Part shown: positions 11,176 through 25,199 of the stretch, piece by piece | Layout of the letters: each line of letters begins with the position of its first letter | Position numbering within the stretch: position 1 is the stretch's first letter | Assembly: GCA_023053545.1 (NCBI GenBank) | Contig: JAKZAN010000229.1 | Coordinates: 1 to 64,000 of the forward strand | Source of the DNA: Lepidurus packardi | Lineage: Eukaryota > Arthropoda > Branchiopoda > Notostraca > Triopsidae | Reading direction: 5' to 3' | DNA length: 64,000 nucleotides | Translations under genes and position numbers: made by a program | The notes under the pieces: generated by a model | What the model was told of the DNA's origin: nothing | The model's input: only the letters and a program-made list of their open reading frames with translations | The model's database searches: none

Positions 11176-11246
11176 GGTTCTATGGTGTAATGGTTAGCAC
11201 TTTGGATTCTGACTCCAACAATCCGAGTTCAAATCTCGGTAGGACC
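11176..11246 (+). tRNA. tRNA-Gln (anticodon CUG)
   Basis: A full cloverleaf is visible: acceptor GGTTCTA pairs with TAGGACC (one G-T), the anticodon stem is TTGGA/TCCAA with loop TTCTGAC (anticodon CTG), and the T-arm is CCGAG-TTCAAAT-CTCGG. No intron. It decodes CAG. A T-run follows at 11247-11253. This is a normal Gln isoacceptor, not a UAA/UAG-reading suppressor. Confidence 0.97.
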
Positions 11247-11253
11247 TTTTTTT
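11247..11253 (+). terminator. Pol III T-run terminator of tRNA-Gln
   Basis: Seven consecutive T immediately after the discriminator end of the tRNA, the usual RNA polymerase III stop. The ~295 bases from here to the next start codon are AT-rich 5' flank with no other feature. Confidence 0.85.
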
Positions 11254-11548
11254 ATATATTAGACTGGAACTAGGATTTAGCTATTAAATATTAGGAATAT
11301 ACTTATCAATGATCGCAAAACCCCCCCTTCAGAAAATAAATTCCCGGAGCCAATACCTAATTTTGAATGATTAATCCTAATAATAGGTCGAAGTGTAAAA
11401 TGCGCAACAGGTATACCACCACTCCATGTTTTTAATATAAAAAATAGATATAAACTCTTACCAAAATCTCACGACTTGACTATTTTTACATCGACCATCC
11501 CTCTCTCCAACACTATATCCCTTCATTAAACACCCTTTGTCTCCAAGT

Positions 11549-14183
11549 ATGCACTACTGTGAGCACATCTCCACCCTCGCCCTACCCAAACTCGTCCCCT
11601 CCTCCAATAGTAAATACACCTGCTGGGAGTGCAAGTCTCCTGAACCATTCGTCTGGATCTGCCTATCAGTAACCCTTAAAATCTATAATGATAATCACAG
11701 AAAGGATGTGGCCATACAGCTTGTGAGCACAGCAAGTTCAAACACATGTACGAACACAACCAAGGTAACCACAGCAACAACTATCTCTTCTGAATATCCT
11801 GTTTTTGTCTACCCTTTGAATTTTAATGGTGTCCCGAATTAATAGCGTCTAAATCATATTATGGATTAGAGATAGCAAACAGAAAGGATTACACGTTGTA
11901 TGGATCAACCCACTCTCAGCAGAAATGAGGTGTCTCGAGTGCAAAATTGAAATCTACGACTTCGAAAAGTATACAATGTCTTAGCATTACCAACACACAC
12001 TTTAATCCTCGACACAGTCTTAATGCAGAGGGGGAACTCAAGATGTACGCAAAAGGCGCTGACCCTTATTCCTTTAGAGCCCGGTATCTCGGAAAAAGGG
12101 ATACTAATAAACCCATCCGGATACAGCAGCAATTCGAGAATTCTGAGGCACACCGAAAAAGTAACAAGGGACTCTGTGGACTTTTCGGAAAATCCAATAC
12201 TCTCTCCATCAATACCGTGGTTCAGTACTACAGCCATATTCCTCTGTACAGGGGAATACTCAAACACCTTCTTGAGACTGAATCCAAAAACTAGGCCGAG
12301 AAGTAACACCACTTCATCATTATGTTACTCTGATTTATCAATGTGATTGCAGAGTGTTGAACTGTCTGGCTAATTTGGTCAAGAACCTATGGAGTGGCAA
12401 ACTCAAAGCCATCGCAGCCAAGGACTTCCAAAATGCAGTCTGGAGCGTGCTGCCCAACTGGAAGAGTTACAAACGCAAAGACCCATTCGAACTTTTCTCT
12501 TTCGTCCTGAACGCCCTCCATGACAAACTCAAGTTTATGGACCACCACAAAATCGACTCGGGTTTTCCTGATGACGAGTGGGAGATCCAGAGAATGTTGG
12601 ATGACAGCAATAATGTCATTCCTGCCAAATACAAGGAATACTCGCCAATCACAAATCCCCTGCTCACTAAGCTGGAGTATCTATACATGTGTCCCATATG
12701 CAAAAAGCAGAACACAATAGAGAGTGAAATTCTTGGAGTTCGTCTCTCCCTGCCCAAACAGAAGAGATCTTCAAAGGAGGTCGAGCAGGAGTTTAAAAGA
12801 TACAAGTACGAATCTCCTTTAAGAGAGCGAAGGAAAAGTCTGTTTGAGAGAATTCTTGGAGTCGAAGATGAAATACCCCTGAGTCTCATGGAACTGTTCT
12901 TTAACTACTTGAAGGATGCCTAGGCCCCTGTTCAGCACTGTGGCAAGTGTTCCTGTGGGGCTACTATGGTCAAATAGAAGGTTCGTTTCAGTAGACTTCC
13001 ATAGATAATGTTCATCCAGATTCCAAGGCTCAATAAGGATGGCTATACAGTTGATAGGAAGGCGTTGGAGTTCCCAGAATCGCTTGATCTGCAGGGTTTG
13101 TGTAGTTAATCTATGGCTAGCGACCAAATCAGAAAAGCAGGTATATTCTAGTTCCGAGCAGCAATCTGCGTGTAGCCATAGAGCCCGTACCAGTTCATCA
13201 CAGTCGCCAGACACATGAGCAATAGGAGGCTATATGAATACAGAAATGAGGAAGTGACTCTGCTCACTAACTAATCTTACTACAGCAAACTTGCTCCCTA
13301 CCTACTGTGCTATTCAGTGAGACTGTAGGATTCAGGATTGCTCTACAGGAATGTAAAATCTAACATCGAGGCCCAGATTGAGCCTGAGTACCCGCTACCT
13401 GACTTCTGGATGCAGAGACTAAAGTATATCGGAGGAGGCAGTCTCGTGGATCCAAGGGTGTGTCCGCATGGCAAATTGAAACCCAAGTTTTCCTCCAAAC
13501 AAATCAACTCCTCCGTGCAGCTCATCCCGAAAGAGATATACAATGCATTGGTTTAAAGGTTTGGAGGAAGAAAATACGAAAGCTCTCCTTGCGAAAATTG
13601 TTGGAAAGAACTAGCCAGTCTGGCCATGAGGAGAAAATTAGAGAAAGCTCTGATAAACAAGTATGACTCTCTGACTTCTTCGGTCAACTGTATGTTGTCT
13701 TCGCATTGGCTGCACAAATGGACTAATTTTTTGTATGGGAAGCGGGGAGCACATTCCGGCAACTACTCCTCCAAGAAATCTCAGCCCCCAGGTCCCATCG
13801 CCAACAGCGTCCTCCTAGAAAACTACACTAGGTGTAAGACAAACATCCGCAAAGGAGAGGACTACAAGATCGTGAACTACTATGTGTGGGTATTCCTGAA
13901 ATAACTGTATGGGGGAGGTCCCTAAATCCAGTACAGGAACGAGACTCCTAGCAGGAGGAAGGAGTCTGGGCTGTATGTTTTCGAAAATGGATTTGAAGCC
14001 GAAGGGAATGACGAGGGATTGGTCAGACAAGCAGTGAAGGACGGGCAAGAACTTAAGCAGTACTTAGATTAAGGGTTCTATTTGGGAAAAGATTGGGAGG
14101 AGTCAAGCCCAACACAGTCAACAAAGCGTCGTTCTTCAATAAGTGGGTCAAGTGACTTGTTGAGGTGCAAGGATGAGTTCTGA
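11549..14183 (+). CDS. USP20/33-type ubiquitin hydrolase lacking catalytic residues
   Basis: Five exons (introns 11669-11700, 11765-11871, 11969-12017, 12303-12352) encode 798 residues. A ZnF-UBP domain comes first (CEH, CWEC, CGHTACEH, HVVW, CLEC). The USP fold follows, with the QQDAQEF-like block present as KRKDPFELF, zinc knuckles CPIC and CGKC, and a degenerate His box. Tandem DUSP domains (~518-600 and ~634-715) carry CPHGKLKP, CENC and YGGGP. This order is that of USP20/USP33. The catalytic Cys position (GNTCY in the family) reads SNTLS, with Leu156 encoded by CTC at 12202. The GHY His and the following Asp are also absent (SPYQF, YEYRN). I infer an inactive, ubiquitin-binding scaffold. 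Splice choices around the zinc finger are by best motif fit. Confidence 0.9.
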
Positions 14184-14404
14184 ACTCTAACTCGCCAATG
14201 ATCTAATGGCAGGGATATAGTATGGATAATGGATAACCGACTCGTGCATTTGAGTCTACATATTTCCAATCCCGATGAGTTATACTTTATAATGAATATC
14301 CATATTTATATACCGATTGATTTTATTTAACCTTTTCCAATCTAATTTGGTTAAATTCTACTTGTTCATTATGTCTGTGACTTGTTATTTTTAATAATAT
14401 CGAT

Positions 14405-15610
14405 TCATCTCTTATTATTCGGATGGTATTGTTTTTTCTTATTCTTCTTCTTCGCTGAACCATCATCCAAAACACTCTCGCAACTGTTTACACTCTTCAT
14501 CTCCTTGTCCCTCTTCTTTGATTCTTACGCTTACACACTACCAATTACATCTATGTGGCAGATCGACTCTCCTAAGACTAAGGCTTTCTCCAATCTCAAC
14601 TGCTAGTAACGTTCCTCGATCTTGCGCTGGAAACGCCTACCGTTGTTCATATACCGCAGATCTGAAGGCCTCTTCACTGCTGTCTTCAGGTATTCGATCA
14701 AGTACTGTTCCTGGTCTAACATTGTGGCTGTTGAAACTTCCGCATACAAAGATACAGCGTTGAGGGTTTTAGCAGTTTTCGACGGTGGAGAGTTCCCATT
14801 GCCTTTGATAGTGCCTGCACTGACCCCTATCTCTAACATAACTTCTAAGTACTCGCGTGTGTGCAGGGATTGGTGGATCTGAAAGTTGTTGGTTCTGATT
14901 AGGGGTTGTAACAGATTGCAGACTCTTGTGATGATTGGGCTTTTGGATAGCATGAGAGATAGTCCTTTTAGGTAGAGCTCGTCCCGACTGTATGCGCTGA
15001 AATTGGACCTGGGGTTGGCCAGCTACAGATATTTGAGGATGCTTTAGGCTGTTTGACTGTGTCCGCGGAACCGTTCGCCAGAATCCACAAAAATATTCAT
15101 GAGCTCCAAGAGATACTAAAACTGTCGGTAGAGGTCTGTTAGCTCCACTGTCCCTTGCAGTGGCAGTCTGGACTTGCAGAATACTTCCTGAAGTCGTTCA
15201 GTCAGTATTGTTCTGTAGACCTTTGCGCTGGCCTCGAGGGTTTCCTTGAGTGCGGCTTCCACCACGGATGCAGGGACATTACGATAGGTTTCTGCGACTT
15301 CTTTTGCGAGGATGACTCTTGGCGGTTCATTATAAATGTAGACGCGACGGAACATCTTGCGGACCATGCGGTGTTCAGTGCACTCCTCTTCTTAGTAGGT
15401 AGTCTATTCAGAGTCTTCTGTTTTGCTGGAAGAGGCCGAAGAAGAGACCAAGGGGTTGTTGTGGGGGTGATTCTGCTGCTTTTCGAACTCCTTCTCGACC
15501 AGGGCGGTCAGATACTCAAAGAGGGAAGTTTTGCGTCCGGTGAGATCGAGCCATTCGGGGTCTTCGAGGAGCAAGAGGGGGTCATGAGTGGGGAGCGTGG
15601 ACTCGATCAT
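14405..15610 (-). CDS. Unknown helical protein
   Basis: The intronless frame encodes 401 residues and ends in TGA. The start MIESTLPTHDPLL follows an open but ATG-less Pro/Asn-rich stretch, with a TATAAA-like motif further upstream. The body is predominantly alpha-helical with a clear core (VAETYRNVPASVVEAALKET; FEYLLELMNIFVDSG; SKSPIITRVCNLLQPLI). The last ~60 residues are charged and Lys-rich and could instead contain an unrecognised intron. I do not recognise the family and see no signal peptide, membrane segment or zinc motif. It converges on the USP gene with a 221-base gap. Confidence 0.7.
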
Positions 15611-16367
15611 GTTATGGTTAGTGGAGTTGTTATGAGTAGGCTGTTGAGGTGTTGGTGGAGAAGGGAGTGTGCGTGAGGGTGGTGGCAGGGATATGAAGAG
15701 TTGGGAATTTGGTATTTTGGTGGGTATCTTGCTTCTTCGTTTGTTTGTTTTTTGTTTTGATAGTGTTTATAGTTTTTTTGTCATATATATCTAATGATAT
15801 CGTTGTTTGGCTGCAGCAAGGGGGGAGAAGTCGTCAATTTATATAGTCAATATATGTTACCAACTATTATTATTTATAATTGATTATTATTGTATTGGGG
15901 GTTGCGGGGAGGTCGGGCCAGGGTGCATGAGTGCCTGGCAATGCATTCCTCATTGTCTCGCACTCCTTTTGGTTTCTCTCGTCCCGGATATAATCCATTC
16001 CAATAGGCTGGTCGTATAGTTTATTTCGAGGATCGATTCCACTATTTTCATTATTTTTTAGTCTGTAATTTATGATATTCATGCTCATTTGATATTGAAA
16101 GGGGTGCGGCCAAAGAACAGTGGATTTGTCCCGGAGTGCGAGGAAATGGAGAGATAAAGTAGCCCTTTTGCTTATACTCCTGGACCATACTGGCCCTTTG
16201 AATAGGGAGTGATGCGTGTTCCCCTTTGGCGTTTCCTCGGCGCATTTAGAATGAGTAGGGATTAGCTTGAGTTGCTCTGCTTAGGATTGGATGTTTTTGT
16301 TAGCCCTGAGGCCTGCGATAATAATAATTAAAATAATATCGGATTATTATCACCACAACAACTCAGT
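15611..16367. other. Divergent intergenic with GC-richer island
   Basis: About 757 bases between divergent genes. The segment 15895-16250 is visibly richer in G+C than other spacers. It contains a 10-bp inverted repeat (CTCGCACTCC at about 15957, GGAGTGCGAG at about 16132). Two small minus-strand frames are open to TGA here: 16088-15834 (84 residues) and about 16245-16048. Neither has a known domain. It could be a small gene or a structured RNA; I cannot decide. Confidence 0.4.
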
Positions 16368-16969
16368 ATGATCGGCACCCAACAACAGAAGTTCTTCACC
16401 GTCAAGGACATCTCCGCAGCTGAATTCATCAAGGCCTATGCTGACTTCCTCAAGAAGAATAACAAGCTCGAAAGACCCACCTGGGCTGATATCGCAAAGA
16501 CCAGAAATGGTAACCCAGCTCCATTCAACACTCACACCCAACACTTCTATCATATCCATCCTGTGTTGGCTCCTTTCCCATCCACCCTCACCCAATAACA
16601 TCTCTCACACTCGAAACATCTGCAGGTAACGAACTCGCTCCCCTTGACGAAGACTGGCTCTACACCAGAGTTGCTTCCCTCGCCAGGAAGATCTACATCC
16701 GCCCCAGAGCTGGAGTCAGACTCCTCTCCCACCTGTACGGCGCCAACAAGAGCGTTAACTCCCGCAGATCCCACCACGACACCGCCTCGTGCAAGGTGAT
16801 CAGATGGGGCCTCCAGCAGTTGGAGAAGCTGAAAGTCATCAAGAAGGACAAGAAGACCGACGAGCTGAAGGTTAACTCAAGAGTTATCTCGAAGGAAGGT
16901 GTGAAGGATCTTAACAGAATCGCCACTGAAGTCGCCTTGGCCAGAAGAGCTAAGCAGCTTGCCCAGTGA
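16368..16969 (+). CDS. RPS19: 40S ribosomal protein eS19
   Basis: Two exons (intron 16510-16625, 116 nt) encode 161 residues, slightly longer than the roughly 145 typical for eS19. The N-terminal block [20 protein letters not shown], the spliced [29 protein letters not shown], and the C-terminal [17 protein letters not shown] are all eS19 hallmarks. The protein sits in the 40S head and is needed for 18S rRNA maturation. The gene uses no TAA/TAG codons internally, as might be expected for a highly expressed gene favouring GAA/GAG. The start ATG is the first in frame after an AT-rich leader. Confidence 0.97.
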
Positions 16970-17504
16970 GGGAAGAGCAGAATAGGAGATGGAATTATAT
17001 GAAATAAAAGCATCATCCCTTATTTAAAACAACACACAAATCCCTACTGATATAAATACTGCTTAGACATTGGATAGCTTAGATAGAACAGTATTAGAGT
17101 ATTAGACAAGGAGCATGGGAAACATAGGCGGCAATCAGTCAGTGGCTGGTATTTCATCCCTCGCCCTGGGAAGAAGCATTACTTAAGTTACTCGTAGTCA
17201 ATATTCTAGCAGTCTTCGAACTCTGGCATCCCGATAACCAAACAAAAATCAATATACATACCTTGACCACGATAAAAACCTATACAAAATTGTACCCACA
17301 TAAACAAAAAAACCATTAATCTACTCGCCCAAAAATATACGTATACGTATATTATTTTCAGATACCAATACATACATTCATCAAGGATCACCCATTAACA
17401 ATACCAATCCCCATCACTAACCCTTATACTGACCTCATATTTATCACCCACAGCATATTCACCTGCCCCCTGCACCACTAGTAATACCACACACCGGTTC
17501 ACAT
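16970..17504. other. Intergenic, no convincing gene
   Basis: The downstream flank of RPS19 and promoter of the kinase gene. A minus-strand frame near 17230-17060 contains a protein-like Glu/Asp stretch once recoded, but start, splice sites and family are all unclear. ACGTATACGT at about 17340 is palindromic. Confidence 0.4.
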
Positions 17505-20521
<3,017 letters not shown>

Positions 20522-20985
20522 TTCGGTGTGTTTTGATATATGCTTATATAAGCCATTTGAAGTACTTTAGGGGAAGTATACAGATATATACATACTGGTA
20601 TCCAAATGGAATTACGAGTAATCTGTTAAAGAGAAATGGACGGATCCCAAAAGAATTGAACAGGACATTATCCTTTGTCCGATTTATTTGCTAGTTTATT
20701 TATTAGGATTGCAGTTCTTAGAGTTTTTACGGTGTTTTACCGTTCCTGTTTCTTCTGTTCTTTTTAGTTGCTTTCTCCTTGAAAATAGGCTGGTCGTCAA
20801 CCTATCCCTCATATAAACTATACTGTGGGATTAGGAGATACTTGCACCAAGAGACAAACATAACATCCCACATAAAATTATTGATATTTACTTTATACTT
20901 TACAACTGACTCAGTAGATATTTAACAGTTGATTTTGGAGGTTAAAACTAATACCTACTCCATCCATCCTTCGAGCTAACCCAAC
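20522..20985. other. Intergenic, nothing recognised
   Basis: 464 AT-rich bases between two co-directional genes. No open frame with protein-like composition on either strand; only 3' and 5' flanks. Confidence 0.6.
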
Positions 20986-22680
20986 ATGAACACGAGCACT
21001 AATAACTACATCTCTGGGCCTCCCATTAAAAGATGTGAGGTCTGTGGCCGTGAGGCCGAGTTCGCCTGCGGCAAGTGCCAGAATACTTCTTACTGCAGTT
21101 AAAAACATCAACGGTCACACTGGCTACTCCATCGCGATACCTGCAAGAGTCCGCTAAACAACGAAAGATGCATTCTACGCAAGAAATTCTACGAGGAGTA
21201 TAGTGGGTCTAAACATATCGACTGCTTGGTGACTGCTAAAAGAATGCTGGAAACTGAAAGAAACCACTCTGCAGATATCAAATGCGCGAATGATGAGTTT
21301 GAATATGTAGTGGCTGTGTGTCTGGTCATTCGTGCGTATATACTAATGGGCCAGAAGCAGTAAGCCAGGCAAGAGATGCAAAACTACCTCAGGCATAGTC
21401 TCATTATAAAGGATAAGGAGCCTCAGAGTCTACCTAAACCTGATAACAAGAACAGTGTCGCAGAGTATAACACTAAGAAATAGTTTATAGAGAAGAAACT
21501 CAATACGATTGCCACTCTTGCGAACCTTGGGAATTCGTTAGGCATCAACCCTATTCCATTGTATAATGTGTATACACAGAATCTCGAACGAGTCTTCGGA
21601 TAAGACTCATTCGAAGTATCTAATTGTCTCTTCCAACTAGGCTGCTACTTTGCTGAAGAGGGTTACTTGCTCAAAGCCATTGCCTGCTTTAAAAGAGCTG
21701 CCGTCATCCGGGAAACCAAAGGGGAGGAAGCTGCAGATTGTTATTTTAATATGGCTATCCTATTAAAACAAATTGGAAAGGGCAAGGAAGCCATATAAAC
21801 ATTCCAAAAGACCTTGATTAAGAGGAAAGAGATCTATGGTGAAACAGGGCCTGAAGTGGCTGAGGTGTTCGAAAACATTGCTTTAGTGCATATGGATAGA
21901 TTGGATTATGTGTCAGCGCTGAAATCCCTGGAGCAATCATACCTGATCCGCAATTCTTCGGCAAAGGCCACCAAATTTACAAAGAATTCGACCGAAGAAT
22001 TGTATCTACAGAAATTGCTGAACTTGGTGGGAGACTTTTATCGTAAACTCAACGCCCACATCCTCAGTGGGGCAATGAGTCCTGAGAAGGCCGATATCTA
22101 CGTAAAAATGAAGGACAACATGTACCTCAATAATAACCTCAAGGGAAGATTCATCGAACGCATCAAACAGGAAGAAGCTGCTATGTAATTCTAGCCCAAA
22201 GAATAGTGGACTGAAGCATTTGTTGAGTAGCGCGATAAGTACAAGTTTAAATTGGATCCCTCGAAGTTTCTGCCTCTTGACATCAAGGCACACCTGGGCT
22301 ATAAGAATGATGATCCTAAACTGGGAAAACTAGGCAAATAACAGCCTAAGGAGGATAAAAAGTAACAGGAAATAGAAGAAAAGGTCAAGAAGTTTGAGGT
22401 GAGGGTCAGTCTGGCGTACATGGAACAGCTGACGCCCCATGAGGTCTATCTATTGTCTTAACTGCAGATGGACATCTAGGATTGTGAGACGCAAGGCAGG
22501 GCTGCGAGTGCTATTACCCAGAGTAAGTTCTATAAAGACTTGGACAAGGACAAGTCTAAAGCTACTGTGCTGAGAGAGTTCAGAGATCTGAATGCGCATA
22601 TATTGGGGTAAGAGGGGAAGAAGGCATACCTGAAACCCACCACGCCTAAACTGAACATGCAGAAATTATTTAACAAATGA
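20986..22680 (+). CDS. MYND zinc-finger protein with TPR-like helices
   Basis: Intronless, 564 residues, stop TGA. The MYND finger is at residues ~14-50: CEVC, CGKC, YCSEKHQ, HWLLH, C; the Glu in YCSE is a TAA codon. MYND fingers bind proline-rich partners or form part of SET-domain lysine methyltransferases, but no SET motifs are visible here. Residues ~200-390 read as TPR-like helical hairpins (LFQLGCYFAEEGYLLKAIACFKRA, CYFNMAILLKQIGKGKEAIE). The C-terminus is Lys/Glu-rich, largely helical, and uses many TAA/TAG codons. A role as a chaperone-like adaptor is only a guess. Confidence 0.87.
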
Positions 22681-22775
22681 ACCTGTCCAGAGATTTGGTG
22701 TTAGCAACGTTCATATTCAAGATTATTTAATTTTCCAATAGTTTTTTGTGCTTATATAGAAGTAATGCAGAAAGA

Positions 22776-24584
22776 TCAGTCGAATTGACTTGGGTCATAT
22801 TATTCCCACTAATCCTCATATGGCTCAACTAATGTTCTTGATTTCCGGGGCTTTCTCAATCTTGGAGCTGGGGCTTTTGGAAACCTACCTCTCCACGCAG
22901 TACTTGCTGGAAATGCAGCTAATGAGGACGGTGCAAAAAGGATTGGTGCTTTGGGAATACCCATCAAACCCTTTGTCATATCATTTTCGAAAACTTCATG
23001 TTCGATCTTGTTTTTCTTGCAGAACTCCTAAACCATTTACAATATCTTGGGATCTGCCAACTCTCCCTTGTTGACATAGAGTCTTTCGACATCCTTCGCG
23101 AACTCCAATGGGCCATGTATCTGTATTTATTTATAGGTGCTAACGATCGTGGAGCTGACTTCTGAAGCTTTAGCAGCCTGCATGACAGCATTTAACTCCT
23201 CGTCATTTAGTTTGTTGAGCACTTGTAGACTAAATTTAAAAGTTCCAATCGTTGAAGATGGACTACTTGAGTCCATATCTGTAAAGGTGCATCTTCGTCT
23301 AACCGACTCCTTGAGCAAAAAGTAGCTATTTCCATAGCCTACACATGCTCGAACCCCTTGGGGATCGTTTGTCAGATTTATAGTACCGTACTTCACTTTC
23401 TAGTACCCCGTTGCTTTGCTATACTGATGGCTAAACATGCGATTTTACCAACTATTTCTTGAGGCATGACTAAGGCTTCCTGAAGAAGTATTGGTCTCGA
23501 ATTGGTTACGGTAGTGTGTGTCTTTAACGAAGAACTGCATATAACGACTTACATGCACATGCACAATGATAGGCGCGTAGTTTTAGACGTAGTGATGGAG
23601 AGCCTCGAGGTCATAGTTTGTAAAGCCTAGGGATTTCAATCTCTTAGAAATGAGAGGTTTGGCGGAAAAGTGCTGTTTCTGGGTGTTGTCATGCATGAAC
23701 CTCATGGCTTTCTTCTGTAATGCCGTCATTCTCCCGAAAGACTACTCGTTGCTGAAGAACTCGTGCTTCTTGCCGCACGACAGCATGTGTCCTTCCAGAC
23801 TCTTCTTCGACACCTCCTCGTTGCAGTACAGACAGAACTCATTGGTCTCCGCCCTGTTCTCCGCGATCTCCTTCTCCAGGATGGCCAGGCTCTCCCTGCA
23901 GTCTGCGTAGTGCTTGTCGTACCGGATGCTGTCGATGACGCACTTGCAGATCGGACACTCTCTGTCTTCAATGTCCCCTGCCTCCACTTCTTCATCCTTC
24001 TCTTACTTCTTGTCTTTGCGAGAACTAGGCAGTGCCAAGGACTTGTCGCATCCGAGACACACGGAGTTGGAGACATGGTTTTCGAAGGAGCAGGAAAGAC
24101 ACCTGATAAGTGCAGACTACTACTATTTGGGGGCTGGTTTCTTTACAGTCACTTACTTCTTCTCCTCTCCCTTGCTGGCAGATGGCTACTTGAGTGGGTG
24201 CGTGCACATCTCGCATTTGGATGCTGTCTTCAGGTTCTCAAAGGTGCATACGGGACACTTTAGGATATCGGGATTAGCTATCTTTTATTCGGGATTGTCT
24301 GCCCCCTTTTGCCTTGAGTTCGGGATTCTGTCCTCGACCAGACTTTTCCTGGAAGACTCCTCTGGCTTCTTGGAGGATGACAAGAGTGCCAACTGATTGT
24401 TAGTTCTGTTGTCGAGTGAGGAGGCTGCCGACATGGCGGAGGAGTGGGAAGATAGCCTCTTTTTCGGGTGGAGCCTCGCAGTCTCACAGAGTTCGCAAGA
24501 GATGAGTTCCGTAACATTCTCAAAAGTGCACTCGGAACAGAACCACGTTTTGGATACGGGATCAGCCATTACTGGATTGCTCAT
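22776..24584 (-). CDS. RanBP2-type zinc finger protein with DUF3626-like domain
   Basis: Intronless, 602 residues, TGA stop. Three RanBP2-type fingers near the N-terminus (WFCSEC...CELC; LKCPVC...CEMC; IRCLSC...CLGC) suggest binding to ubiquitin or RNA. Two C2HC-like motifs follow (CPIC...H...C; CLYC...H...C) around residues 200-270. The central part reads QFFVKDTHYRNQFETN, then WENRMF and KVKYGTINL, the pattern I associate with DUF3626, known mostly from bacteria and scattered protists and of uncertain function. The C-terminal ~80 residues are Pro/Arg-rich, then acidic. The gene is tail-to-tail with the MYND gene (95 bases apart). Confidence 0.82.
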
Positions 24585-24821
24585 AGCTGACTGAGGACGA
24601 TAATAAAATAAGATGGCTTATTCTAAATGATTATTAAGTAGATGATAACGAGTTACTGTTGAAAACTGGTGGCGGAGTCAGCCAAAACTCTAAACAACGA
24701 CCATATTAGTTAATGGGTTGAGTTGCACTTTTCTAATTATTAGCTAGAATTAAACTACTCATCGCGTAATTCTTGGGTTTAATACGACATAATTTTTCTG
24801 AGTGTAAATTGGTAAAAAAGT
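24585..24821. other. Spacer upstream of the zinc finger gene and 3' of tRNA-Leu
   Basis: AT-rich promoter region of the minus-strand RanBP2-finger gene. Its right edge carries an A-run at 24814-24819, which is the T-run Pol III terminator of the minus-strand tRNA-Leu. Confidence 0.6.
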
Positions 24822-24900
24822 GCAGAAGGTGGGGTTTGAACCCACGCCCTTTCGGAATAGAGCCTTAATCTACCGCCTTAGACCACTCGGCCACTTCTGC
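24822..24900 (-). tRNA. tRNA-Leu (anticodon AAG)
   Basis: On the minus strand, acceptor GCAGAAG pairs with CTTCTGC. The type II long variable arm (TCCGAAAGGGC region) and A/B-box sequences TGGCCGAGTGG and GGGTTCAAACCCC are present. The anticodon stem GTAGA/TCTAT has loop TTAAGGC, anticodon AAG, decoding CUU and (as inosine) CUC. No intron. It ends in a T-run (minus strand) at 24819-24814. Confidence 0.95.
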
Positions 24901-25199
24901 TTAGCTAAGATATCCTCGGCCACCTGCCCTAAGAGTATTGATCGTACCGACCCCTATTCCTGTACTTCTTTCTTACCTACTATTCGATCTATGACTAGTG
25001 CTGACTACCAAGGAATATGATCTATTATCGATAGTTTTAGATATTTGGGATGTGCCAATTCTGTTCTTTCTAAGAATTAGGGATCAGTATTGGTCATGAC
25101 GATAAGGAGGGCCAAAATCTGATTATTTTTATTTAATTTTTATCAATTCATTTGGAAATAAAAGTGGGGTCTGAAAAAGTCATTTTCTATCTCTTTCCT
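24901..25199. other. tRNA-Leu 5' flank and 3' flank of coiled-coil gene
   Basis: About 300 AT-rich bases. I see no gene or structured element. Confidence 0.6.

Noticed and set aside
17060..17391. Minus-strand frame with an acidic protein-like stretch
   Set aside because: No consistent start, splice path or family; with TGA as the only stop, open frames of this length arise by chance.
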